From Lachnospiraceae bacterium UBA7086 (GTDB lineage Bacteria; Bacillota; Clostridia; Lachnospirales; Lachnospiraceae): 20,610 nucleotides of DNA. A model generated the notes under the pieces. It made no database searches. It was not told where the DNA came from and saw only the letters and a list, made by a program, of their open reading frames with translations. A program made the position numbers and the translations under genes. This document shows, piece by piece, positions 6,546-14,532 of this stretch (position 1 is the stretch's first letter; each line of letters starts with the position of its first letter). Location: positions 86,673-107,282 of the forward strand of contig DKZA01000041.1 in the NCBI GenBank assembly GCA_002492525.1, read 5' to 3'.

Positions 6546-7552
6546 ATCAAAAAGTTATGGCAATCTGTGATATAGAGGAGGGGTATGCCTTTCGCATGGC
6601 GGAATACCTATTGGAAAAAGTAAAGCTTCCCTATACACTGCATCTGTTTACGGCAGCCAGTGAATTGGAAAAATTTGCAGGGCGTGAACAGATAGCGGTA
6701 CTGTTGATAGCGGAAAACGCTCTAAAGCTTTTAAAGCAGGAGTATATCAGGCAGCAGGTGACGCAGATATTTGTTTTGCAGGAGAGCGAGCACAAGGAAC
6801 AGGATGATTTGTGCTATATCAGTAAATACCAGAGTCCGGAGAAGGTGGTGCAGCTGATGTTGGAGTATGTGACAGATCTGGCGGACTGGAATCCGGAAAA
6901 TGCCGGAAAAGAGACGGCAGCCAGAGTAATAGGCATTTACTCCCCCATAAAGAGGTGTCTGCAGACTTCTTTTGCACTGACTTTGGGGCAGATTCTTGCG
7001 AAAGAACATAAGGTGCTTTATTTGAACTTTGAAACCTGCTCCGGGTTTGGCAGGCTGCTTAAAAAGGAATTTACAGAGGATATCATGGATGCCATGTATT
7101 ATTCCATAAGCGCCAGAGAGAAACTTGGCTTGCGGATGACATCCGCCATACAGAATATAGGCGGACTTGATTATATCCCGCCGACCCAGTATTCTCTGGG
7201 GCTCAAGGAAGTGACAGGCAGACAGTGGATGGATTTCTTAAGGGATGTGGAAGCAATTGGCGGATATGAATATATCATTCTTGATCTGGGTGAGGGGATT
7301 CAGGGATTATTTGATCTTTTAAAAAATTGCTGCAAAATATATACCATTACCCGGGATGATGCTTTTGCAAGGGCAAAGCTGGAGCAATATGAGCAGATTC
7401 TTAAGTTTAATGACATGGAAGATATTGCGCACAAAACCGTGAAATGCCGGTTCCCCAAATTTCGGGAACTGCCGGAGGACCTGGAATTGATGACGCATGG
7501 GGAGCTGGCGGCATATGTGAGATCAATTATCAAAGAGGATATTTATGAGTAG
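6542..7552 (+). CDS. tadZ: TadZ/CpaE-like protein with degenerate P-loop
   Basis: TadZ-type proteins are MinD/ParA-like factors that localise the Tad machine to a cell site. The 336-residue product has an N-terminal receiver-like alpha/beta region (about 1-120) and a P-loop-like domain from residue 129. The Walker A position reads 'YSPIKRCLQTSFALTLGQ'; relatives I recall from Firmicutes read 'SP..RCGKT', so Leu-Gln (140-141) stand where Gly-Lys is expected. A later strand, 'YEYIILDLGEGI', matches the Walker B region. The start is TTG at 6542, supported by an AGGAGGT site 5 nt upstream and by a 4-bp overlap with tadV. An 8-bp overlap with the ATPase gene follows. Family placement is good; loss of ATPase activity is inferred from the missing lysine. 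Confidence 0.87.
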   Translation: MNQKVMAICDIEEGYAFRMAEYLLEKVKLPYTLHLFTAASELEKFAGREQIAVLLIAENALKLLKQEYIRQQVTQIFVLQESEHKEQDDLCYISKYQSPEKVVQLMLEYVTDLADWNPENAGKETAARVIGIYSPIKRCLQTSFALTLGQILAKEHKVLYLNFETCSGFGRLLKKEFTEDIMDAMYYSISAREKLGLRMTSAIQNIGGLDYIPPTQYSLGLKEVTGRQWMDFLRDVEAIGGYEYIILDLGEGIQGLFDLLKNCCKIYTITRDDAFARAKLEQYEQILKFNDMEDIAHKTVKCRFPKFRELPEDLELMTHGELAAYVRSIIKEDIYE

Positions 7553-8765
7553 CATGCAGGACAGAAAGAAAGAATTCATAGAAAAGCTGACGGAAAGCAT
7601 TGATTATTCCCGGGAGAGCAGTGATGAGGAAATTCAGGAGCTGATAGACACAATGCTGATCCGGGAGAGCAAAAAGATGCCGCTTACCTTGTCAGAACGG
7701 GACAGACTCCGCAGGGAACTTTTTCACGCAATCCGAAAGCTGGATGTGCTGCAGGAGTTTGTGGATGATCCGCAGGTCACGGAGATTATGGTCAATGGGC
7801 CCGACAATATCTTTGTAGAGCGGGAAGGACGGTTGTACAAAAGCGAGCTTGCATTTGAAAGTGAGGAAAAGCTGCAAAATGTGGTTCAGCAGATTGTGTC
7901 GGATTGTAACAGAGTGGTCAATGAAGCTTCTCCGATTGTTGATGCAAGACTGCAGAACGGTTCGCGCGTAAATGTGGTCTTAAATCCGGTGGCGCTAAAC
8001 GGCCCCATCCTGACCATACGCCGCTTTCCGGAAAAGCCTGTCACCATGGAGAACCTGATTTCTTTTGGGTCTGTGACCAGAGAAGTGTGCGAGTGGCTCG
8101 GCAGATTAGTGCAGGCTAAATACAATATTTTTATCAGCGGCGGTACCGGATCCGGGAAGACTACATTTTTAAATGCCTTGTCAAATTACATTCCAAAGGA
8201 GGAACGTATTATTACCATTGAAGACAGCGCTGAATTACAGATACGAAGTATTCCAAACCTGGTGCGCATGGAAACCAGAAATGCCAATGTGGAAGGATGC
8301 CGGGAAATTACCATCAGGGATTTGATCAAGACATCTCTGCGTATGAGACCGGACCGGATTATTGTGGGAGAAGTAAGAGGTGGAGAAGCTTTTGATATGA
8401 TGCAGTGTCTTAATACCGGCCATGACGGTTCTATGTCCACCGGACATGCCAACAGTTCCGTAGATATGTTAAGCCGTCTGGAAAATATGATTCTCATGGG
8501 AATGGAGATTCCTCTGGATGCTATCAGACAACAGATTGCCTCGGGCATTGATATCATCGTGCACTTGGGACGTCTGCGGGACAAATCCAGAAAGGTATTG
8601 GAAATTGTGGAAGTATTAGGCTATGAACAAGGTAAGATACAGCTGCAATCGTTATACCGGTTTATGGAGACCGGAGAAGATGAAAAGGGCAGGGTCCTTG
8701 GTGAATTGGTTAAGAAAGGAGAGCTGACTTATGTTGAAAAACTGCAGTCTGCCGGATTATGCTGA
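7545..8765 (+). CDS. cpaF/tadA: Tad pilus assembly ATPase CpaF/TadA
   Basis: This hexameric secretion ATPase of the type II/IV family powers insertion of pilin subunits at the membrane. The 406-residue product has an N-terminal domain with 'DDPQVTEIMVNGPDNIFVER' (about 74-93). The catalytic core contains Walker A 'GGTGSGKTT' (199-207), an Asp/Glu-rich stretch 'ITIEDSAELQ' (223-232), Walker B 'RIIVGEVRGGEA' (271-282) and the His-box 'STGHANS' (298-304). All key residues are intact, in contrast to the upstream TadZ. It is cytoplasmic, docking on TadB/TadC. The ATG at 7545 overlaps the tadZ stop, and the tadB start lies inside its 3' end (35-bp overlap), suggesting translational coupling. Confidence 0.96.
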   Translation: MSSMQDRKKEFIEKLTESIDYSRESSDEEIQELIDTMLIRESKKMPLTLSERDRLRRELFHAIRKLDVLQEFVDDPQVTEIMVNGPDNIFVEREGRLYKSELAFESEEKLQNVVQQIVSDCNRVVNEASPIVDARLQNGSRVNVVLNPVALNGPILTIRRFPEKPVTMENLISFGSVTREVCEWLGRLVQAKYNIFISGGTGSGKTTFLNALSNYIPKEERIITIEDSAELQIRSIPNLVRMETRNANVEGCREITIRDLIKTSLRMRPDRIIVGEVRGGEAFDMMQCLNTGHDGSMSTGHANSSVDMLSRLENMILMGMEIPLDAIRQQIASGIDIIVHLGRLRDKSRKVLEIVEVLGYEQGKIQLQSLYRFMETGEDEKGRVLGELVKKGELTYVEKLQSAGLC

Positions 8766-9489
8766 ATATCATTTTACATTGCCTCAAAGATTCTTATATC
8801 TGATGGAAGGATGCCTGCTTGTGGGGATGACAGGGTATTTCTTTTATCAGTCCTGGATTGCCTGCGTGTGTCTGCTTCCTTTGTTGATACCTTTCTGTAA
8901 GGGGAAGAAAAGGGAGTTGGCAAGAAAACGCCGGCAGGAACTGAATGTGCAATTTAAAGATCTGGTATTATCACTTTCTGCAAACCAACGAGCAGGATAT
9001 TCCATCGAAAACGCCTTTCGGGAGGCTTATCGGGATATGGAAATGTTGTATGGCACACAAAGCTCAATTTGTCAGGAAGTGCGGCATATCATTCTGGGAC
9101 TGGATAATAATGTAGTACTTGAAAAACTTCTGTACAGCCTGGGTATTCGGAGCAGCCAACAGGATATTATGCAGTTTGCGGATGTATTTGCGATAGCAAA
9201 AAGAAGCGGCGGCAATATGACAGACATTCTGGAAAAGACAGCGGCCGTAATGGAACAGAAGATAGAGACGGATCAGGAAATTCAGTTGATGATCAGCGCA
9301 AAGAAAATGGAGCAGAAGATTATGAATATGGTACCGTTTCTGATCATTTTCTACATAGGAAGTACTTCCAGGGGATTTTTTGATGTACTATACCACAATC
9401 TGATCGGTGTGGTGATTATGACGGTCTGTCTGGGCTTATATGGAATAGCGTATTTGTTATCCAAACGAATTGTAGAGATTGAAGTTTAA
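8731..9489 (+). CDS. tadB: TadB-like type II secretion F family platform protein
   Basis: TadB is one of two inner-membrane platform proteins linking the CpaF ATPase to the growing pilus. The 252-residue protein has two N-terminal hydrophobic segments (about 22-40 and 42-57), a cytoplasmic T2SF domain (about 75-190) with the family patterns 'LSLSANQRAGYSIENAFREA' and 'FAIAKRSGGNMTDILEKTA', and two C-terminal segments (about 200-215 and 222-243). The ATG follows AAAGGAG by 9 nt and lies within the cpaF 3' end. A 40-bp gap separates it from tadC. It is the standard neighbour of cpaF in Tad loci. Confidence 0.93.
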   Translation: MLKNCSLPDYAEYHFTLPQRFLYLMEGCLLVGMTGYFFYQSWIACVCLLPLLIPFCKGKKRELARKRRQELNVQFKDLVLSLSANQRAGYSIENAFREAYRDMEMLYGTQSSICQEVRHIILGLDNNVVLEKLLYSLGIRSSQQDIMQFADVFAIAKRSGGNMTDILEKTAAVMEQKIETDQEIQLMISAKKMEQKIMNMVPFLIIFYIGSTSRGFFDVLYHNLIGVVIMTVCLGLYGIAYLLSKRIVEIEV

Positions 9490-9529
9490 AAAGGATACTC
9501 GGGCCTGGTCTGGCTTGTCCTGAAAGGAA

Positions 9530-10999
9530 ATGGGATTTGAAATGATATATATTTATACGGTTATTTTAGGAATGTTTTTACTTCTGGCCGCCTTGTCCTG
9601 GCGGGAAGAAGAGAAGAGGATTTCCAGAAAAATGGCGGCTTATGTGCTGCGTATGCAGCAGTATATCCGGCAAGGGCATAAGGAAAAGAAAAACAACTGG
9701 AAAAGAGATTTATGCAGGCGGCAGCTGGGGGATAAACTTAAGACTTTACAGCCGGGGGTAGCAGTTTCCGGACAGATAAAGGAGTATTACCTGGTTCAGT
9801 ACAGCAGACTTTTGCAGGTGGTATTTTGGGGAACCCTTCTTTGTCTGGCAGTATGGGTCAGCGCCCGCAGTGCACCTTTACTGCAGGAAGGAAGATATCT
9901 GTGGAGAAATTCTTATGGAGGCGGCGGGATACCGGTGGAACTGGCAGCACAGATTGAAGGCGCGCAGGAGGAAATATTTGATTATCTGGTGGAGGAACGT
10001 AAATATACAAAAGAAGAAATTCAGGTGTTGTATGAGGAAGCATTAAAACTGTTTCCAGAAATCATACTGGGGGAAAATGAAAACCTGGATGAAGTGCGGG
10101 AAAATCTGGAATTGGTAACAAATCTGGAGGGATACCCGTTTGAAATCGGCTGGGAGAGCAGTGCTTATTCTGTGGTCAATACGGACGGCACGGTGGAGAA
10201 TGAGGAACTTGCGGAAAGTGAAATTGTTATGCTGACGGCAGACTTTCGTTATGAGGAGTGGAATTTTGAATATCAGTTTTATGTCCGGGTTCATCCTGTT
10301 ATCTATACAGGCCAGGAGGCGCTGCGCCATCGAATTGACGAATTGCTTACGAAGCAGGAAGAAAATACAAAAACAGAAGAGAAGATGGTGCTGCCGGCAC
10401 AGGTGGATGATTATCCTGTGGTCTGGAAAGAAGTCATAGAAGACAGCAGCGGATATTTTCTGCTACTTGTCCTGATTGTGGCAGGCATCTTGTATTGGGG
10501 GCATGGAAAGGAATTGGAACAAAAGCTGGAGGCCCGCAGAAAGGAGCTTCTGTTGGATTATCCGGAGATTGTCAATAAACTGGCGCTTTATATGGGTGCG
10601 GGTATGACCATCAGAAACGCTTTTTTCAAGATGGGAGAAGACTACGGAAAACAGGAAAGAAAAAAAAGAAGGTATGTGTATGAGGAGATTCTGATTGCTT
10701 GTCATGAACTGCAGGGCGGCAGATCGGAGACAGAGGCTTATGATCACTTTGGCAGAAGATGTCAGGTGCAGGCATATATAAAGCTTTCCGCCCTGTTGTC
10801 ACAAAATCTTCGCAAAGGAAGCAATGACCTTGTGCAAATGCTGCGGCAGGAGGCGGATAACGCTTTCCTACAGAGAAAAAGCCTGGCTAAAAAGCTGGGG
10901 GAGGAGGCGGGCACTAAGCTGCTTTTACCCATGATGATGATGTTGTGTATTGTTATGGTGATCATCATGATTCCGGCGTATTTCTCTTTTATGTTTTAG
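9530..10999 (+). CDS. tadC: TadC-like platform protein with a large extracytoplasmic insertion
   Basis: The C-terminal half (about 335-489) is a T2SF/TadC domain: 'DYPEIVNKLALYMGAGMTIR', 'LSALLSQNLRKGSNDLVQML', and a Met-rich final helix. The protein is 489 residues, while TadC is usually about 300. Predicted membrane segments lie at about 5-22, 94-112, 309-323 and 465-485. The piece between segments 2 and 3 (about 113-308) is acidic, contains no cysteine, and by topology should face the cell exterior. Such a domain is not part of the classic TadC. The ATG at 9530 lies only 1 nt from AAGGA; the ATG at 9542 (13-nt spacing) is a possible alternative. It should pair with TadB in the platform. 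What the extra domain does is unknown; contact with pilin or the wall is a guess. Confidence 0.87.
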   Translation: MGFEMIYIYTVILGMFLLLAALSWREEEKRISRKMAAYVLRMQQYIRQGHKEKKNNWKRDLCRRQLGDKLKTLQPGVAVSGQIKEYYLVQYSRLLQVVFWGTLLCLAVWVSARSAPLLQEGRYLWRNSYGGGGIPVELAAQIEGAQEEIFDYLVEERKYTKEEIQVLYEEALKLFPEIILGENENLDEVRENLELVTNLEGYPFEIGWESSAYSVVNTDGTVENEELAESEIVMLTADFRYEEWNFEYQFYVRVHPVIYTGQEALRHRIDELLTKQEENTKTEEKMVLPAQVDDYPVVWKEVIEDSSGYFLLLVLIVAGILYWGHGKELEQKLEARRKELLLDYPEIVNKLALYMGAGMTIRNAFFKMGEDYGKQERKKRRYVYEEILIACHELQGGRSETEAYDHFGRRCQVQAYIKLSALLSQNLRKGSNDLVQMLRQEADNAFLQRKSLAKKLGEEAGTKLLLPMMMMLCIVMVIIMIPAYFSFMF

Positions 11000-11028
11000 C
11001 GCCTGTAAGAACAGCTTTAGGCATAAAT

Positions 11029-11065
11029 CGGGCATTGCCCGGTCGCGGGATCCGTTTTACGGATC
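11029..11065 (+). promoter_or_regulatory. Two hairpins upstream of the pilin gene
   Basis: The 96-bp spacer between tadC and the pilin gene holds CGGGC/GCCCG (11029-11033 with 11037-11041) and GATCCGT/ACGGATC (11049-11055 with 11059-11065), each with a 3-nt loop. They precede the strong AAAAGGAGG site. They have no T-run, so they may protect or define the 5' end of a processed, abundant pilin mRNA. No good promoter is visible between them and the gene. Confidence 0.55.
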
Positions 11066-11095
11066 TAAATATAATCAAAAGGAGGAAATAGAAAG

Positions 11096-11290
11096 ATGAA
11101 AAAAGAAAGTGGAAAACTTAAGGGATTTAAAAGATTCCTAAAGGAAGAAGAAGGTATGGGCACGGTGGAAATTATTCTGATCATTGTGGTTTTGATCGGC
11201 CTGGTTATTATCTTTAAGACACAGCTGCGCTCTTTGGTGGAGACAATTTTTGAGAAGATCACCAAGGACAGCAATACGGTCATGTCATGA
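11096..11290 (+). CDS. flp: Flp1-like type IVb pilin
   Basis: This is the likely main structural subunit of the pilus. The 64-residue prepilin has a basic leader ending 'FLKEEEG', a cleavage site G20/M21 and a glutamate at +5 of the mature protein ('MGTVE'). A continuous hydrophobic helix 'IILIIVVLIGLVIIF' and a short polar tail follow, leaving a mature protein of 44 residues. These are the hallmarks of Flp-type substrates of A24 prepilin peptidases, two of which are encoded in this locus. An AAAAGGAGG site lies 10 nt before the ATG, one of the strongest in the window, as expected of an abundant product. It is the only pilin-sized gene here, and its stop overlaps the next start (ATGA). Confidence 0.94.
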   Translation: MKKESGKLKGFKRFLKEEEGMGTVEIILIIVVLIGLVIIFKTQLRSLVETIFEKITKDSNTVMS

Positions 11291-12717
11291 GGCGGGGATA
11301 TATAACGGTATTCCTTTCGCTGTCCCTCACATTGATCCTGTCCCTTGTATTCACTGTAATAGAGGGGGCACGGATCAGTGCCATACGTATGAAATTCGAG
11401 TGCGTGGCGGATATCGGTATGAATTCTGTCCTGGCGGAGTATCACAGAGAACTTCTGGAACAGTATGATCTTTTGTTTGTAGATACGGCTTACGGCGGTT
11501 CCCATCCGGATATTGGGAACACGGAGGCGCATCTGAAAGACTATATACAGAAGAACTTAAGGACAACTGGGAAAGGTGGGCGGAATGTCAGGGATTTTCT
11601 GGATATGAATATGCAGGCGGCAGAGATTACGGCATATTCCATAGCATCGGATCAGGAGGGGGCTGTGCTGAAAAGACAGGTGACGGATTACATGGCGGAT
11701 TATCCGCTGGGCGCCGTTTTGGAAAAAATAAGCTTACATGTGGGGAAAGTACAGGAATACGGTTTAGAGTCCCGGGATATTGACGGGGAAAGACAGCAGT
11801 ACGAGGCGCAGATTGAAGAAATAGGACTGCCGGAAAAAGAAGTGGAGAAAGGAAAGTTTGAGAAAGTGCCGCTTGACAATCCGGCGGATGCGGCCAATGC
11901 CACAAGGAGCTCCGGCGTGCTTAATCTGGTATTGGACAACCCGTCCAATGTTTCCGCTGTTAAGGTAAATACAGGGGAGTATATTTCGCATCGCGCCAGA
12001 ATACAGGGGACGGGTTTAAGCGCCGAGGCGGCGGAGATTTCCGGCCAGCCCAATGAGTTGGTGTTTGAGGCATATCTGTTTGAAAAATTTGGGTACTATG
12101 GGCAGGAACTGGACAAGTCCCTCATGAAATATCAGATAGAGTATATTCTTGCCGGACAGGATACGGACTGGCAGAATCTGGAACAGACGGCCAAAAGATT
12201 ATTGAGATGGCGAGAGGCGGCCAATGTGCTCTATATTCTGTCGGATACGGCCAAGGTTGCTGAGGCGGAGGCCATGGCTATGGCGCTTGCGGCGGTGACT
12301 TTGCTGCCAGCGCTGGCGGAACCGGTCAAATATACCATTTTGTTTGCCTGGGCTTATGTGGAAAGTCTTCAGGATGTGAAGACACTTCTTAGCGGTGGCA
12401 GAGTGCCGTTGTTTAAGACGGCAGCCGATTGGAAGACCGGCATTAACAGTATCAAAAATGTGCGCGGGAGCCTGACGGAGGATAAAGGCGGAAATGGGCT
12501 TAATTATAAAGAGTATCTACAGATTATGCTCTTCTTACAAGATAAATCGGACAGGACTTATAGGGCCATGGATATCATGGAAATGGATATACGCCGTACG
12601 CCTGGGAACGCAAGATTTCGGCTGGACGGATGTTTTGACACCTATGAGGCTCGTTTGTCTGTGGCAAGCGGATTTGGATATGTTTATGAAATGACCAGAA
12701 AATATGGATTCTATTAG
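11287..12717 (+). CDS. DUF5702-like Tad-associated membrane protein
   Basis: The 476-residue product begins with a very short positive tail and one hydrophobic helix ('YITVFLSLSLTLILSLVFTV', residues 5-24). A large, mostly polar part follows that should face outside. The segment 'EGARISAIRMKFECVADIGM' followed by 'EYHRELLEQYDLLFVD' is the pattern I associate with DUF5702, found in Clostridia Tad loci. A second hydrophobic stretch appears at about 326-355. It resembles TadE/TadG pseudopilins in topology, and the 'RRG' before the helix looks like a cleavage site, but position +5 is Phe and not the usual Glu, so processing is doubtful. It overlaps the pilin gene by 4 bp, and the next gene has its own strong ribosome binding site. 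Function unknown; a minor or tip component of the pilus is a reasonable guess. Confidence 0.8.
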   Translation: MRRGYITVFLSLSLTLILSLVFTVIEGARISAIRMKFECVADIGMNSVLAEYHRELLEQYDLLFVDTAYGGSHPDIGNTEAHLKDYIQKNLRTTGKGGRNVRDFLDMNMQAAEITAYSIASDQEGAVLKRQVTDYMADYPLGAVLEKISLHVGKVQEYGLESRDIDGERQQYEAQIEEIGLPEKEVEKGKFEKVPLDNPADAANATRSSGVLNLVLDNPSNVSAVKVNTGEYISHRARIQGTGLSAEAAEISGQPNELVFEAYLFEKFGYYGQELDKSLMKYQIEYILAGQDTDWQNLEQTAKRLLRWREAANVLYILSDTAKVAEAEAMAMALAAVTLLPALAEPVKYTILFAWAYVESLQDVKTLLSGGRVPLFKTAADWKTGINSIKNVRGSLTEDKGGNGLNYKEYLQIMLFLQDKSDRTYRAMDIMEMDIRRTPGNARFRLDGCFDTYEARLSVASGFGYVYEMTRKYGFY

Positions 12718-12730
12718 GAGGTGATAAGAG

Positions 12731-13660
12731 ATGTCCTTTTTACGATCACAACACAAGAAACCAATAACAACGACAGCACATTCTCTCCGGGCATGTTTGG
12801 GAATATTCCGAGACAGCCATTTAAGGCTTTCCTTACTTCGATCGTCAAAGAGGGCATCTTTTATCTCCTCCTTTGCGAGAGGATCTATGACTTTGGAAGC
12901 ATCCTTTGTACTGCCTTTTTTCCTGTTTGCCGTGCTGAATATTCTCTTTGCCGTAAATATCATCGGAACTCAGAGCAAAATGCAGGCGGCGCTCCATCAG
13001 GTGGGGAACAAAATGGCTTTTGCCGGTTATGCCTATGAAAAGACTGCGGGAGGCATATTGCCGGATGGGCTGGCCGGTGTGGCAATGACACAGGGATATG
13101 CCAGGGGGCAGGTCCTGGAAAGTGTGGGAAGAAAGTATCTGGATCAATCCTGTGTGAAGGGTGGTTCCGAGGGGGTATCTTTTGCAGGCTCTTCCCTTAT
13201 GGGTTCGGGAGACATCATTGACCTTCAGGTGTCTTATCAGGTCAGACCCTTTATAGAATTAATGGGATTTAAAGGGTTTGCCATGTCACAGCGCTATTAT
13301 GCCAAGGCTTGGACCGGTTATGATGTAACAAGGCAGGTCAGTGATGACAGCAAGGAGGATCCCATGGTGTTTATCACAGAATCGGGAACTGTATATCATC
13401 TGGACAGAAACTGTACTTATCTGAATCCATCCGTAGAATCTGTGTCCGCAGAGGCTGTGGCAAATATGAGAAATCATGGGGGCGGCAGGTACTATGCCTG
13501 CGGAAGCTGCGGCAGGGTACAGACGCCGGGACAGGTGTACATTACGGAATATGGAGACAGTTATCATAGTAAGCTGAATTGCCCCGGGTTGAAACGAACC
13601 ATCTATACGGTGCCGCTGTCACAGACCGGTGGAAGAGGGAGGTGTTCCAAATGTGGGTAG
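12731..13660 (+). CDS. TadE-like pseudopilin with two C-terminal YH-C-CxxC modules
   Basis: A 51-residue basic N-terminal tail precedes a class III leader site, G51/S52, with Glu at +5 ('SMTLEASFVLPFFLF'), then a membrane helix (about 57-78) and a polar exterior part. This is TadE architecture. Unusually, the C-terminus has two related modules: residues 213-260 ('VFITESGTVYHLDRNC' ... 'ACGSC') and 269-308 ('VYITEYGDSYHSKLNC' ... 'RCSKC'). Each supplies one His and three Cys, a plausible metal site, or alternatively disulfides since the region should be outside the cell. The start ATG follows a perfect 10-base AGGAGGTGAT site that overlaps the upstream stop codon. It overlaps the next gene by 10 bp. 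Pseudopilin identity is good; the role of the modules is unknown. Confidence 0.84.
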   Translation: MSFLRSQHKKPITTTAHSLRACLGIFRDSHLRLSLLRSSKRASFISSFARGSMTLEASFVLPFFLFAVLNILFAVNIIGTQSKMQAALHQVGNKMAFAGYAYEKTAGGILPDGLAGVAMTQGYARGQVLESVGRKYLDQSCVKGGSEGVSFAGSSLMGSGDIIDLQVSYQVRPFIELMGFKGFAMSQRYYAKAWTGYDVTRQVSDDSKEDPMVFITESGTVYHLDRNCTYLNPSVESVSAEAVANMRNHGGGRYYACGSCGRVQTPGQVYITEYGDSYHSKLNCPGLKRTIYTVPLSQTGGRGRCSKCG

Positions 13661-14073
13661 AATTGGTTTTGTTTCTTTTTTTGTCAGTCTGTGCGGTATT
13701 TGACGGCATCCTTAAGGAGGTTCCTCTGGCTGTGGTCTGGCTGGGGATTTTGACGGCTTTGTTGCTTCGCCTTGAAGGAGCCATGGGAGAAGTGTCCTGG
13801 CTGGCGGCCGGATTATCCCTGATACCGGGCATTATGTTCTGGATGCTTGGTTTTATATCAAAAGAAAAGGTAGGATATGGCGATGGCTGGGTTCTTTTGA
13901 TGATTGGCCTGTTTTTGGGAGCAAGGAGATGCTTTCTGATTCTTTTGACAGGGCTTACGGCGGAGTCATTTTTGGTACTTGTTTTGCTGGCTTTCCGGAA
14001 AATACATAGAGATAGAGAAGTGCCTTTTGTACCGTTTCTTCTGTTAGGAATGGGGGTGGTGGTATGTCTGTAA
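13651..14073 (+). CDS. Second, divergent A24-like prepilin peptidase
   Basis: The 140-residue, highly hydrophobic protein keeps both catalytic aspartates of A24 peptidases: D18 in 'VCAVFDGILKEVP' and D78 in the GxGD motif 'GYGDGW'. The usual IPN after the first Asp is replaced by VPL. About five membrane segments are visible. The frame is open for 72 bp further upstream, but that part overlaps the previous gene and has no ribosome binding site; ATG 13651, 6 nt after GGAGG-like GGGAGG, is preferred. It lies between two TadE-like substrates, so it may be dedicated to pseudopilins while tadV processes the pilin. That division of labour is inferred. Confidence 0.83.
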   Translation: MWVELVLFLFLSVCAVFDGILKEVPLAVVWLGILTALLLRLEGAMGEVSWLAAGLSLIPGIMFWMLGFISKEKVGYGDGWVLLMIGLFLGARRCFLILLTGLTAESFLVLVLLAFRKIHRDREVPFVPFLLLGMGVVVCL

Positions 14074-14516
14074 AAAGAATGGCAAGAGGATATATGACCG
14101 TAGAAGCTTCTTTTATTGTTACCTGGACGATATTTCTTTTTGTTCTTTTGATCTATTTGTCTTTTTATTCCTATGATAAGTGCGTACTTTTTCAAGACGC
14201 TTATGCGGTGTGCTTTCGAGGGAGTATCCAGAAGAAGGAGGAACAGGTGGTGCCTTATATTAATGCACATATGGAGGAACAGTTTGGCAGCAAATATTTT
14301 GGTGTGGGCCAGGTGCATGGAACTGTGGATAAGAATGGCAATACCACCAGTGTTACGGGAGAATGTCAGGTGAAAGTACCTGTCAGACAGATGTTTACTA
14401 TGGATGACAAGGCGGGATGGCTGATCAGTACACAGGCCAGGTCACAGATAATTAATCCGTCCAAAGTAATTCGCCGGTGCAGATGGGTGAAAAATGGATG
14501 GAGACAATACAAGTAA
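14064..14516 (+). CDS. TadE-like pseudopilin
   Basis: The 150-residue product has a short basic tail, leader site G9/Y10 with Glu at +5 ('YMTVEASFIV'), and one membrane helix (about 15-35). The exterior part of about 110 residues contains 'VHGTVDKNGNTTSVTGECQV' and ends in a basic tail. This is the TadE pattern: minor pilin-like proteins cleaved by a prepilin peptidase and needed for Tad pilus assembly. It overlaps the peptidase gene by 10 bp. The ATG at 14064 has a GGGGGTGG site; an ATG at 14079 is a possible alternative that would leave only a 4-residue leader. It is simpler than the upstream TadE-like protein and lacks the Cys/His modules. Confidence 0.88.
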   Translation: MSVKRMARGYMTVEASFIVTWTIFLFVLLIYLSFYSYDKCVLFQDAYAVCFRGSIQKKEEQVVPYINAHMEEQFGSKYFGVGQVHGTVDKNGNTTSVTGECQVKVPVRQMFTMDDKAGWLISTQARSQIINPSKVIRRCRWVKNGWRQYK

Positions 14517-14532
14517 GAGAGGGCATTGGAAA

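Noticed and set aside
12721..13038. 105-codon plus-strand frame overlapping the TadE-like gene
   Set aside because: Alternative frame of the TadE-like N-terminus. The GTG-like start at 12721 lies within the AGGAGGTGAT site that serves ATG 12731.
13542..14318. 258-codon open frame on the minus strand across three Tad genes
   Set aside because: It is antisense to overlapping genes with clear domains, its translation is Ser/Thr/Arg/His-rich without recognisable motifs, and it has no convincing ribosome binding site.
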